In this document: piece by piece, positions 49,128 through 60,639 of the stretch | Numbering within the stretch: the first letter of the stretch is position 1 | Layout: every line of letters starts with the position of its first letter | DNA from: Circinella minor | Taxonomy: Eukaryota > Mucoromycota > Mucoromycetes > Mucorales > Lichtheimiaceae | Length of the DNA: 64,000 nt | Direction of reading: 5' to 3' | Assembly (NCBI GenBank): GCA_016758965.1 | Contig: JAEPRB010000050.1 | Span: forward strand, 124,001 to 188,000 | Position numbers and translations under genes: made by a program | Notes under the pieces: model-generated | Database searches by the model: none | The model's input: only the letters and a program-made list of their open reading frames with translations | What the model was told of the DNA's origin: nothing

Positions 49128-51227
49128 TCATTATTTACTACCTTAGCAACAGTGCCACCAAAGAAAAATAGATGAATCAAGTTCTTGTTATGATAGTGAT
49201 AAATTTCATATTTCTATACTTAATCTTTTCTTTTGGTAAACTGAGAAAAAGATAATTATATCTTTTAAGTAGATCTGACTCCTTTTTCAAATATATAGTT
49301 CAACTTGTTTATTTTTACTTGGTTTTGCGTGTGTATCAAAATCATTATTGCTTTCTTTTTGTTTTTTCAAGGTCAAGCAATGAAAGGCAAGTATGATCCG
49401 ACAATAAAACAAAATGTCAATAAATGATCAAGTATCTGCCTGAACCAGTAGTTTTTTTTTTTTTTTTTTTTTTTTTGCTTGTTATGAAATACACCACTGA
49501 CAATTGCATTACTGTATACAATAATGTACTTGCCTAGCTTTTATCTGTTACTACCGCTCCTATAACTGAAGGCAAGGAGAAATCTAAGGGACTACTTTTA
49601 TAGAACGAAATATAGCATATAGAAAAATAAGTGACACGTTGACATCAATTTCTATGGTTCTCTAGAATTAATGGAAGAGATATTTGAAGGATCGCTAAAT
49701 AGGCAGGTAGGAAGAATAGCTTGTAAAATGTTTCTACAACACATTTTAAAATATTATTACATGTTCATTGATCTGGGTGTACATATCTACCGTAATAAAT
49801 TAATGATACTACAGAAAAAAAAAGCTGCTATGGTTGCTCGCGCGTACGTAGTTTTATCTTGTGGGACATATCAAGAGATTGCTCAACAGTGGTTACGTAT
49901 GTTCTAAAAATAGAGCTCTTTTATTTAAACATTTTGGTGAATGAGCTCTTTTCTTTTTCTATAGAAAAAAAAATCTAGATATTGACTTACTAGAAAATAA
50001 TAACGCAGTAGCTATACGTATCTTCTTTTTTAGAATTAAATGGATACAGTTCATAATGAGATACAAATGAACTAGTACCTTTTTATTCGTTGCGTCTGAT
50101 GAATTATTCAAGGTGGGACGATTTGAAAGATTTAGATATTTTTCATTATTGTTTAAATACGTACGTATCTACAATTTGCGGCAGAACCGTCAGTTTTACG
50201 GTGTAAATTAAATAGGTCTGCTACGTACTGTTGATGCTCTTATTCATATAACCTCCAGTTGAGGGTTTATGACTGTCTCTACGCAGTTTTACGTAGGATA
50301 AAGACGAACATTCGACTACTACCTAGGAAAAATTATAAACCAGCTTAGATACAGCTGTTCCAGACATGTACTGCTTCCTTTTCAATAATGGAATTAGACG
50401 GTTAGATATATTTGGGGCTTAAATGCTGTGACTTATTACCAATGATGTATTCGACGCGTTGGGTGAAGTGAAACAAGATATAAAGAAGATTCATTTAGAA
50501 GGAAATTATACAATTCCATCTCAGCAAAAAAGGTCTTCCAGATCGTTTTGCTTTCATGTGATAGAAGCCACTTTGATAGATATTCTTTTTTGTTGATGAC
50601 AACTAGACTTGATATATTTCCCAGAACAGATTTAGATAGGAACAGTTACTTCAGGAATAATCTCAACGGTTTCAGATTAATATATCAAATCATTATAAGT
50701 GGGTAAACCACAGCATCATTAATTAATGTTACAATGCTTGAAAAAATCAAGCTACTTCCTATACTGTAAAGCGACATAAAATATGTTCTCATTCTAACTA
50801 ATATTAGCGAACAAAATAAAACGGTCATAACTTAGAATTTTACTTGTGGAATAGGGATATATCAAATATCAACTTAATAGTATATAATAATTATTCCTGT
50901 TATTGGTATTAATATCTGGCTAAATAAGTGAATTTGCGGCAAGTTTTTATTGACTTGTTTAACAACTATGAATTCATTATTGGACTTTATTAGAAAATCG
51001 ACCATGTTCTTCACAAGATTATATAGTAAACAACTTAATTATAACATATTTGTGACCAAAAAGTTATTTGTTTGTTTTTTTGAAACAGAAACTGTTCTCC
51101 GCAACCAAGAAAAAAAAAAAAAAAAAAGAGGGCTTCCAAAAAACCTAAAAAAAAAAGTTGCTCCGTTGGAAGTAATACATTACTTTTTTTTTTGTTATTT
51201 TTTTTGAAGGGCATTCAACCGTCCTTA
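49128..51227. other. Gene-poor stretch with possible decayed coding segments
   Basis: 2.1 kb upstream of the Mdm31 gene. It has a T-run of about 25 at 49451-49476. The segment at about 50429-50600 (plus) reads LITNDVFDALGEVKQDIKKI and on to a TGA with protein-like composition, and 49671-49907 is open, but neither matches a family I know. They may be relics. Confidence 0.3.
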
Positions 51228-53713
51228 ATGATTCTCCGGAGGACTAGCCGGTTGCAACACTACACTCGAACATTTAGATCCAATAAGCACGTTGTTTGCC
51301 GATCCCTTGCACCCAGTCTGTTCGTCTACCATGTCGACGCTACATGTTATCATGAAGTGTTGATAACAACCACCAGAAACAAAACAACCTTAACCGGGGG
51401 AGGAAGATTACCAAGCGCGTCGTCAACAGCGTCGTCGTCACGTCATAACTTAAATGGAACAAACCAGTTCCATATAGTTGATATGGGAGCATCGAGTACA
51501 ACTTCGTGGATTGCAGCTTGCTGCGCTGCCTTTAAGATTGCTTGTCGAGAAAAGAATACTTCCATTGAGACGTTTGTGTTAGAAGTTAAACGACATTTAC
51601 ACGATTGGTTATCAGTTCAACGACGGCGCTGTAGTTATCGACCTATTACCCAATATCAACGAAAACCACAAAAGCAACAACAATATTATAATAATAGCCA
51701 TCGTCATTATCGATTCGGTGCTGGACCTATTGCTATCATAAAGCGACAAGTACATAATAGTTCGTTTCAACCAAGTCCACATCGACCCAGTAAAGATGAG
51801 TTATTGGCACAAGCACGTGGATTTTTGGAACGGTGGAAGATTAGAATAAAGTATCCATTGATGCGACAAATGCGACCATGGACACTCAATGATATTACGG
51901 CGTTATTCTCTTGGTTATTTCTGGGTCATAGTTTATGGTTATTGGTGGGCACCACAAGTTTTGTTAGTCTTATCTTGTGGTTAGGCAATTCATTTCAATT
52001 TCAAGGTAAAAATAAATATAAAAAAAAAAATTATCGCGCTGTATTTTTATTTCAAGTTTTTCAGAACCCTACAATCACATATACTCACACCCTGTATTTA
52101 CACATATAGAATGGATTGCATATAGAATTGGACAATATCTTACTTCAGCTACGGGTGCAACAGTTGTATTTGATTCGGCTATTATGCCCAACTGGAAGGA
52201 CGGTAAAATTCGTTTAAACAACGTGCATATTTATCGAATGCCACGATCTGAACGTGAAAAGTTTACACGACATGCTGCAATGATCAGTAGCGGACAACGT
52301 AATCTTGTTGAAAGAGAACAACAAGCGCAACAAAAGCAACAACAACAAAAATCAATGGCAGACGATGACGATCCACTTGCTGATGTGTATCTTGATGACG
52401 ATGAAAAGGATAATGAGGTATTAAAAACTTGGATGTGGTTTGATTTGACATTTGAACGTGTGGAGGTAACGCTTAGTCTGATGCGATGGATGGACGGCAA
52501 AGGTCTAATCCAGAGTGCAGATATCAAAGGTGTTCGTGGAGTTGTGGATAGACGACATGTACGATGGACGGGTACCTATGATCCAGTAGCAGCACGGCAC
52601 AAGTATACACCGGGTGATTTTGAGTTGGGTAAATTTACTCTGGAAGACTTACTCGTGACAGTATACCAGCCTAACGGATTCCGTCCTTACCCTATTTCAA
52701 TTTTCCAAGCACAACTTGATCAATTCCGCAAACAATGGTTATTTTATGATATCCTATGTGCGACATCGATTGTTGGCGCATTTGACAAATGTTTGTTTAG
52801 TGTCCATTCTCCACAATTGGAGAAGAGTGTCCTTGAACAAGCAGGTCATATTGATTCCAAGATATCCAAGTTTAGGAGTCATGATATTTATCACTATTAT
52901 CCATTTGCGAAACCTGATCCGAATGGTGTCGTAGTGGGTGGCGAAACAGAACAATTTGGTGTCTTAACGGATCAAGGTATGCGTAAGCAAGGTTATAAGC
53001 GTAAGTCACGATTACGTATTGATGGTGTTAATATTGATCATATCAATCGTGGTGTGGCTGGACCGCCCGGATGGATCACGTCCGGTACAGTTGATACGTG
53101 TGCTGATATCTATATTCCCAAGGAAGCTTCTGAAGCCGAATCCACCGAACTATTACGCAAGCTTGTATATGAATTGACAGATAGCATTGAATTACCACAG
53201 CCTGTCATGCTTGGAGCTGGTAACAGTGATGATCTATTGGTCGTAGGTCGTGGAGGAAACAGTGAAGCATACAAAAAGAAAATGACTCGTGAAGAACCTA
53301 AAAAATTTGTCATGGATATCGAGTTTCAATTCAAGGACAGTAAAGCATCAGTACCTCTCAACACACCGGATTTGAGTTACGTCAACAATGCCATGGTACG
53401 CCCTGTTGTTGCCTATATTAATAAAAACAAGACGATCGTTCCAATTAAATGTCGTGTTATTATGGATTTGAGCAACTTTGATGGAGCATGGTCCGGATAC
53501 GATTCAACCTTGATTGATCATATAAGTGAACAACTTGGAAAAGGTTTTGTAGATTTGACAATGGATCAACAAAAACATAATCGACGGTTAAAGCGGATAG
53601 GATATTGGAGTTTGCGTGAAATGCTTCGTAATCTTGTCAGTATTCATGACATGATGCGTGTTACATCACGTGGTTTTTGGAGTTATATTGGTACTGGTAG
53701 TGTCAATACATAA
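51228..53713 (+). CDS. MDM31: Mdm31/Mdm32-family mitochondrial inner-membrane protein
   Basis: Two exons, 51228-52005 and 52110-53713, joined in phase, giving 793 residues. The start MILRRTSRLQHYTRTFRSNK is an arginine-rich, acid-free presequence suited to mitochondrial import. Around residues 220-260, RPWTLNDITALFSWLFLGHS leads into a membrane segment, matching the Mdm31 signature. The second exon continues with ATGATVVFDSAIMPNWKDGK and IRLNNVHIYRMP, and later DLSNFDGAWSGYDS. Mdm31/32 proteins are inner-membrane proteins needed for mitochondrial shape, distribution and cardiolipin/phospholipid homeostasis. The N-terminal region and a Gln/Asp-rich insert (about 52310-52410) make it longer than yeast Mdm31. 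MDM31 versus MDM32 cannot be separated by eye. Confidence 0.9.
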
Positions 53714-54035
53714 CCAATTAAACCAGCATATATTTGTATATATAAACAACCCTATCAACGCATATAAATATATACACACATACTCACTCATTCTTCACAC
53801 ATTCACATATAATGCATCATTTTCTACATTTCTTCTATTCTCACCAGAAACAAGAAAAAAAAATTTTTAGTCCTCCTCTCTCCCTCTCTTCTTTATTTTG
53901 AGCATACCATTTCTTTTCTTCCCCCACCCCTCTCCTCTTTTATACTATATTCTCATCAATCTGTAAATAATTATCGTTTAGTATAATAGGTACACCAAAA
54001 AAAAAAAAACACACATCTTTTATTATTTATTTTTT
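53714..54035. other. Convergent 3' flanks of MDM31 and REV7
   Basis: 322 bases, pyrimidine-rich (CTCTCC, TTCCCCC) in the middle with CA-rich runs. Probably 3' UTR sequence. No gene seen. Confidence 0.45.
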
Positions 54036-55006
54036 TTATCGAGAAACATGTTTCCCTTTTTTCATTGCTTCGATAACAAAAACATTTATTTTGAACAAAT
54101 CCATTGGTATTGTTTTTATCGGAATTATATGGTTCCAACGTTGATGTTGTTGAGATTCTTGTTGATCACTTTGTGTTGGGATCCAATCTATTTGTTGATG
54201 AGTAGATGATGGTGGACCTGAATATGTTTCAACACCTAATGTAAATGTACAATCAGATGGATTATTAACAAGAGAAGATCGAGTTCCTGCTGTACGTAAT
54301 AAGCATGCACGTAATTGCTGTTGAATATCGGCTAAAGAACAAGTGACTTCACTATCCAATATCGTATCTAATGGTATATCTAAATTTGATTCATTTAGAG
54401 CAGACTCAATTTCGAAAACAAAACGTTCTAAAATTCGATTATTCATAGGTGACATGATTTTAAGACTAATAAATTTACAATTCCCCTAAGATAAGTAACA
54501 TATATTATTAGTATCGTAATCCCTCTCTCTTTCTATTACTTTCCTTACACGCCCTCACTTACCGATATGAGTAATGTTTGTAGTGACTCCACAAATTTAG
54601 AAATATAATTTGCAACACCTTCATGAGTTGCCATGTGTACTGGGACGTCATACTTCTTTTTTAAAGAAAATATCGCTTTTGAAAAAAAAAAAAAAGAACC
54701 AGGAAAATGAGCTAAATGCAAAAGTAATGACCATTAATTAGATACTAAATAATATACCTGTAGGGTAAAGTTCACGTTCGTACAAGATTTGATGGATCCA
54801 TACTTCGACTAAATGTTAAATGTTTTGCATGAGATCTCATGTACCCATCAGCTGTTTAATAAACAACTTACTAAAATCGAGCAATAAATTGATTAGATCT
54901 ATAATAATGACAATAATAATTTTAATAATACAAAAGTAAAAGATTTATAATGTAGAAATTTAAAAAAGAGTTTGTCCAATTACAAACCTTGTCGTGAAAT
55001 CATCAT
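54036..55006 (-). CDS. REV7: REV7 / MAD2L2 HORMA-domain protein
   Basis: Five exons on the minus strand: 55006-54988, 54898-54872, 54808-54758, 54675-54563 and 54485-54036. All phases agree, giving 219 residues (human MAD2L2 has 211). The assembled protein shows LLLDFIEVWIHQILYERELYP, equivalent to the CEFLEVAVHLILYVREVYP helix of REV7, then KKYDVPVHM. NRILERFVFEI, QQLRACLLR, NPSDCTFTLGVETY and IPIKTIPMDLFKINVFV follow. REV7 is the HORMA adaptor of DNA polymerase zeta in translesion synthesis. The first three exons are 19, 27 and 51 bases, so automated annotation would probably start at a false internal ATG in the last exon and lose the N-terminal half. Confidence 0.92.
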
Positions 55007-55143
55007 GAAAATGGAAAAAAGAATAATATGAGTTTATTTATTGTACTTAATTAATTTTATATTTAATAAGTTCTTTCTAGTAAAAATGGAATGTAATGGA
55101 ATAAAGAAGATGGATTTTATGTGGGGTTATAATATAATAGTAT

Positions 55144-55695
55144 CTAATCAATTTCTGGTATAACCCGGACATTAACAGCATCCACACTTGCCAAACGTCT
55201 ATCTTCAGTACGACGAACAGCTAATAATAATGATGTAGAATCAGGACCACTTAAAGCTGCTGCTGGTACAGTGAAATAGAATACACGATGACCCAATGGA
55301 CCTCCTCCTAACGTTGTTTGACGTGCATCTGAAAAAAAGATAGACACTGTTTCTTTTTCTGGTACCTCATCACTAAAAGTCTAAGCAAAAAATAATAATA
55401 GACAATATATATTAAATAGGATAGTAATATTTTACTACATGTATTTGTTTAGATAATATAACTTTACCACATTAACATGTTGACCAACTCTCCAAACTGT
55501 TTTAGGCGTTGGATAAATGATATCTAATTATAAATGGGAAACAACATTTTATTTTTAGTTTTCATGTGGTCCGTGCCCACTAAACGGTTAATCATCAAAC
55601 TATATTATATTACCTCCGGTGTCATCATCTTGTGCAACAACACTTAAACTGGCAATGGCCAATATAAAAAAGATCTTCAAGTAACTGAATATCAT
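55144..55695 (-). CDS. Small secreted Kre9/Knh1-like protein
   Basis: Three exons on the minus strand: 55695-55614, 55523-55468 and 55380-55144, phases agreeing, 124 residues. An N-terminal signal peptide (MIFSYLKIFFILAIASLSVV, cleavage probably after VAQ) leads into YPTPKTVWRVGQHVNV. That is the hallmark of the Ser/Thr-rich Kre9/Knh1-type domain of fungal cell-wall proteins. The rest is a beta-strand pattern (VSIFFSD, RVFYFTVPAAAL, SLLLAVRR). I see no GPI-anchor signal. Kre9/Knh1 relatives act in beta-1,6-glucan assembly; that role is not shown here. It is a tandem paralogue of the next gene. Confidence 0.8.
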
Positions 55696-56028
55696 GATTG
55701 CTTGTTAAAATAGTTTGTTATTTATTCAAATTAAAAAAAGATATACAAAAGAAAAAACATACAAAAAATATGGGGGATTTATATATTAGGTTTTTTTTTT
55801 TCGTTTTAATAACAAAAGTGAAAATTATACGGTTTTATACATAATTAAAAGCAAACAAAATTGATAGAGAGGTAGAGAGTTATATAAGCAAATAAATTAA
55901 AAATATGTACAAAAGGGAGGATTATCATAAACAAGGAAAAATAAATAAATAAATACAAAAAAAATAAATGTTTGGAAGATCCACCGAGATTATTTACATA
56001 TTAAGATTTGAAACTGTGGGATATTTTT

Positions 56029-56646
56029 TTAAGTAGTATTTGTAGTAGTATCTTCATTGATAACAGTTGTATCTTGTTGATTTTCTTGTGGTTCAATAGG
56101 AATTGTTGATGATTCAGTTTCTACAGCTGAATTCGAATTGGAATTTTCACTTAATGTTTCATTTGATGGAGGCATTTCTACTTTGACGGGAACACTATCA
56201 CCACCCCAAAGATAAAGATTACGACGAAATATAGCGAGGAGGGTTGAACTTTTGCGAGATTCCGGTGTCAGAGCACCCTCTGGTACAATAAAAGTAAATT
56301 CACCTTTCTTTGCAGGACCATCTATAATATGGTAACATATTATTTAAAAAATTGTGTCAAAAAAAAAAAACTATCTCCCCGACACCTAAATGACAACAAT
56401 TATTTTAAAAAAAACTATTTATATAAAATATATCTACTTACATGCTAATAATTGAGATCGATATTCATCAAAGAAGATAGCTACAGTATCATTATCAGTA
56501 AATTTTGAGCCATCGTACAAAACAGTAGTAGGGTAACCAACATATAAAACTTGATACGGCTTAGGTTCTTCAAAACCACCAGCGATGACAAGATTCAACA
56601 GTAAAGATGAAACTGCAGCGATAAAGAGGATAGGGGAAAACTTCAT
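56029..56646 (-). CDS. Small secreted protein, tandem paralogue with Ser/Thr-rich tail
   Basis: Two exons on the minus strand, 56646-56442 and 56321-56029, joined in phase to give 165 residues. A clear signal peptide (KFSPILFIAAVSSLLLNLVIA) is followed by a domain with the same layout as the neighbour at 55144-55695. VGYPTTVLYDG, VAIFFDEYRSQL, FTFIVPEGAL and TLLAIFRRN correspond to VWRVGQ, VSIFFSDARQTT, FYFTVPAAAL and LLLAVRRTE. The C-terminal 60 residues are Ser/Thr/Glu/Asn-rich and acidic, a likely glycosylated stalk, ending without a GPI signal. Probably extracellular or wall-associated; function inferred from the paralogue only. Confidence 0.75.
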
Positions 56647-57974
56647 TTTTTTGTACGTAATAGAAATTGTGCTGCAGTATTTTATAAAAAAAATATAAGT
56701 TGGTCTGTTAAAAAGAATATATACAAAGAAAGAAGTGAAAAAGTTATTTGCAATACAAAAAGAAATAAATTACATTGGATGTGCTTTTATATATATACTT
56801 TCAACTTTCGGGATTTTCGCTTAAATCATTTTTCAGAAACTATGCGTTCATTATCTTTGTATTTCACCAAAGAGCTGCGATTCGAAATCCCGTCAAGTAG
56901 AAACACCAATCAAAAAGAATGATATTGGTTTTTTATTTTCCATAGAAACTCTTCGATGATGTCAAACAATTGTTCCATGAGTTAAAAAAGTGATAGATCC
57001 AAAAATGGTAAAAAATTTGCTAGGTGGATATGATTGCCCAAAAAAAAAAAAAAAAAAAAAAAATAGGGTCACAAGCACTAATATATAGTAGAACCCTGAG
57101 ACAGTTTTGTAATTTGATGCACGACATTTTATCATTACATTTTATTGGATATGGGTCGTTTTTTGAAACTTTGTTCACTTGCATATTATTTGAGAGTACT
57201 TGGGTGACATATAATAAAAGTGATAGGTATCAAAAAACAAAATAAATTAGCTGTAGAAGAACATTACTACGTATTGAAAGGATGGTAGTGGTACTATTAT
57301 GGATGATACTGGAATTGAAACGTTAAATGTTAGAAAAATATTGCCTTATTATAATTATTACGTATTATTATTTCGCTAAATATGTTGATCTAAAACTTTA
57401 ATACTTTTAAAAAGTTAACGGGAAATTCTAAAGATTTTTTTTTTCGATGCAATAAGATTGGGTGATAAAAGAATAATAAACTACCACATAAACTGATATA
57501 TTAAATAGTGTTGATTGTTTAAATTGATAATCAAAAAAGCCCTTTTTAAATAATATAAAAATACACAACGATATATTTATGGTGGTATTGAATTCATATC
57601 ATTGATAGATTATCATTATTATATACAGTACTCATATATTTTTCCTTACTCTTACAAAGAAAGATGAATAAAAAAAAAAGTGAAACAGAAGAATAAAACG
57701 CATATGTCATCGATGCAGAACGTTTATCCGGGCGCACGGACATTCTCTTGCCCTCTTATTACCAGGTCACACAAGGTTACATAGCTTGGATTTTTTTTTA
57801 TTTGTAAGATATACAATTTCTCATTTTCTATTATGTTTTTTTGGTCTTTCTATTCTTAATGATAAGGTAGTTATATCATACAGTATCAATAAAAAAAAAC
57901 TTTGTGGTGTATGTCATGATCAAGTATAGGTATCCCCCCCTCTTTTTTTATACAGTTTTTCTATACATAGTCAC
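56647..57974. other. Gene-poor stretch upstream of the secreted pair
   Basis: 1.3 kb, AT-rich with an A-run of about 23 at 57040-57063. No coding or RNA gene recognised. Confidence 0.4.
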
Positions 57975-58781
57975 CAGAGGATCCCCGTTAATTTCACACC
58001 CGTTAATTTTCACACCTCATTAACTTCACCAAAAATCAAGGAATGGTAAAAATAACATAAGAAAATTTTCACATCCCCCTTTATTTCACTTTCACAGCAC
58101 CTACCGGCATTGAATCCTTAACGGATAAATTAAAAAAAAAAATATTTATGTGATAAGCATAAGGATCGCAATTAAATTATCATACAGGATAAGTTGCTTG
58201 TTGTTTTTCCTCTTTAAGCCTTTGGATATTGCACTAATATCAAGTGCCGTTAACAAGTCGAACTCATTTTTAGCCCATAGTGCTAGTGATCAGTCCGTCA
58301 TAGTTTGTGGGCTAAGTTTTTTCTTCTCAGCCCGAATACTATACTGTTCAGCTGTCAATCCAGCGTTAGATCTGGTTACTTTCATCCTGTTTTGGTATAT
58401 ATACGTAGAGCAAAAATATAGAGAGATTGGAAAACAAATGAAAAAATGGTGTTATATAAAAAATAAACTATCTCTCCATCTCTTGGGACTATATACAGTA
58501 TAGCTTTTCTTTTTCAGGAAAAAAAAGTTATAATACATAGACATCCTCAAATAAGAAAAAGAAGTAGTTACAAAAATTCATTAAGAACAAGCACATAGAA
58601 ATAATTTATTAATTAATACGTACGTATTTTGATACATTAAAAAAAGATACACAGTAGTGAGCTGAAGTATTCAATATATGCACATTCTTTGAAAAATTTC
58701 ATAGTATCCGTTAATTTTCACACACCCTTATTTTCACAAAAAAAAATTGAAAATAGCTCTATGAAATTAACGGGGATCCTG
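57975..58781. mobile_element. Pogo-like foldback element with decayed transposase N-terminus
   Basis: The ends are inverted: the left reads CAGAGGATCCCCGTTAATTTC, and the right end read on the other strand is CAGGATCCCCGTTAATTTCA. The right side is followed by TA (58782-58783); the left flank is not TA, so that end has changed. The word TTAATTTTCACAC recurs inside both ends. On the minus strand a frame from 58385 to about 58140 contains LTAEQY and then, after one TGA, LALWAKNEFDL and ISAISKGLKR. The WAKxEF helix-turn-helix pattern is typical of pogo/Fot1/Tigger transposase N-termini. It is therefore probably a non-autonomous, decayed Tc1/mariner-pogo element. Confidence 0.65.
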
Positions 58782-58930
58782 TACAACTCTTTACTATAAT
58801 TTGTTCTATGTCAGGTAAGTTACAGTTATTAACTCAACGTACTAATCTTCTTTGATATACAGTAAATTTAACCCAGGTAATTGTGCTCCCTTTTGTTTCT
58901 ATAAAAACGTGGTCATTTAGTAAAGCCTTG

Positions 58931-59967
58931 TTACCTCTTATTATTAATGATCTTCCTGTTGTTGGTTTCGTTTATATTACCCAAAGATATCGATAAATCT
59001 ATTGCTTTTTTTTCCCACCTGTAATAATTTGATTTCATTGTTTTCCATTTATTATAATTTCCAAACAATCCAAGCACCCTGCCATCATCATAAATTCTTT
59101 CCCACGGAACCGGCGTATCTTCATTCAATTGAGGCAAGCATTCTTCTACATATTTCCAATGCCGACTAACATTGTTGTTATTATTTGTATTTGTATTGGT
59201 ATTACAGTCGATGGTATTTGTATTTGTATTGGAATTGGAATTGGAATTGGAATTGCAGTTGATAATATTGGTGTTGGTGTTGCTAGTAGTTGGTATGTCC
59301 CAAGATGATGATTCCTCCGAATCTGGAATTGATTCATATTTCCTTTTAAAAGTTATGGGGATCAGTTTTCCGTCATCCAGAATCTTTTTTGTTCGGCTCC
59401 ACTTAGAAACGTCAGGTATTTCTTGATATAATGTATCTATTGCTTGTTTAATCGTGTTTTCGGTTTTATGACATACTAATACGTAATAAATCATCCACGG
59501 GTTTTTGACCTTCATTAATCTGCTCTCGAAAAACGCGTGTTGCAATAGAATATAGTAATTGGATTGTGGCATCTGTATTATACGGGTTGGCCGAGAGTGA
59601 TGGATATTGACCAAAAAAAAATGTCGATAAAGCAACAAAGGGAGGTAAAGGTAATTTCAAACTTGATTGTATAGATGATTCAGTTACAAAATAGCATGCT
59701 TTGGCCCACGGTTGACAAGAATACTGTAAAAGAAAAGGATATTTTTTGTTGCGCGTTGTTTTTTTTTGAGACTTCATATTTCATTGAGGATATTACAAAT
59801 GTTAATATGATTGGGGGAGTTTTGTTATATTGACGATAAACTGAAATGGCGTAAGTCATAAGCCTCAATACAAAATCATTATCAACCGTGTGTTGGACTT
59901 CAATTAATATTGGAGGAAAATTGCCTTGATTGGGAGAGTTGGGTAAATAGAAAACGTCAGATATAGT
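58931..59967 (-). pseudogene. Rpn/PD-(D/E)XK nuclease-like gene, left palindrome copy
   Basis: Minus-strand coding sequence in three frames. The first part has ISDVFYLPNSPNQGNFPP, ILIEVQHTVDNDF and RLMTYAISVYRQY, like the D..ExQ..R..Y pattern of Rpn-type PD-(D/E)XK nuclease/transposase proteins. The second has YPFLLQYSCQPWAKACY and PPFVALSTFFFGQYPSL. The third continues VCHKTENTIKQAIDTLYQEI, a short Asn/Thr/Ser repeat (about 59165-59275) and a C-terminus ending at the TAA at 58931-58933. An extra A in an A9 run separates frames one and two; a 4-bp CGTA insertion (about 59480-59485) separates two and three. This copy keeps the true 3' end. The nuclease label is inference. Confidence 0.6.
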
Positions 59968-60627
59968 CCAAATGGCAAAAATCATTACCTCCCTCGGCCA
60001 ACTGAATGGCCAAATTGTACTATATCTGACGTTCTCTATTTACCCAACTCTCCCAATCAAGGCAATTTTCCTCCAATATTAATTGAAGTCCAACACACGG
60101 TTGATAATGATTTTGTATTGAGGCTTATGACTTACGCCATTTCAGTTTATCGTCAATATAACAAAACTCCCCCAATCATATTAACATTTGTAATATCCTC
60201 AATGAAATATGAAGTCTCAAAAAAAAACAACGCGCAACAAAAAATATCCTTTTCTTTTACAGTATTCTTGTCAACCGTGGGCCAAAGCATGCTATTTTGT
60301 AACTGAATCATCTATACAATCAAGTTTGAAATTACCTTTACCTCCCTTTGTTGCTTTATCGACATTTTTTTTTGGTCAATATCCATCACTCTCGGCCAAC
60401 CCGTATAATACAGATGCCACAATCCAATTACTATATTCTATTGCAACACGCGTTTTTCGAGAGCAGATTAATGAAGGTCAAAAACCCGTGGATGATTTAT
60501 TATTAGTATGTCATAAAACCGAAAACACGATTAAACAAGCAATAGATACATTATATCAAGAAATACCTGACGTTTCTAAGTGGAGCCGAACAAAAAAGAT
60601 TCTGGATGACGAAAAACTGATCCCCAT
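59355..60627. repeat. Long inverted repeat (palindrome), arms about 610 bp, 51-bp spacer
   Basis: Left arm 59355-59967 (613 bp), spacer 59968-60018, right arm 60019-60627 (609 bp). The 4-bp length difference is exactly the CGTA insertion in the left arm. Only isolated single-base differences were noticed otherwise, so the event is young. The spacer begins CCAAATGGCAAAAATC. Confidence 0.9.
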
Positions 60628-60637
60628 GCAGGATTGA
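60019..60637 (+). pseudogene. Rpn/PD-(D/E)XK nuclease-like gene, right palindrome copy (3' truncated)
   Basis: Nearly identical inverted copy of the gene at 58931-59967. It shares the A9-run frameshift but lacks the 4-bp CGTA insertion, so its second half stays in one frame through DDLLLVCHKTENTIKQ. Homology ends abruptly at 60627 after CTGATCCCCAT, and the frame stops at 60635-60637 in unrelated sequence. Upstream of the arm, the frame can be extended a little (TEWPNC) into the 51-bp spacer. Confidence 0.6.
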
Positions 60638-60639
60638 TA

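Noticed and set aside
58150..58503. 117-codon plus-strand frame inside the 58-kb foldback element
   Set aside because: The minus strand shows the pogo-like WAKNEFDL motif; the plus frame is hydrophobic noise opposite to it.
59172..59426. Plus-strand open frame with Leu/Glu/Val repeats
   Set aside because: Antisense reading of the Asn/Thr/Ser repeat in the nuclease-like gene.
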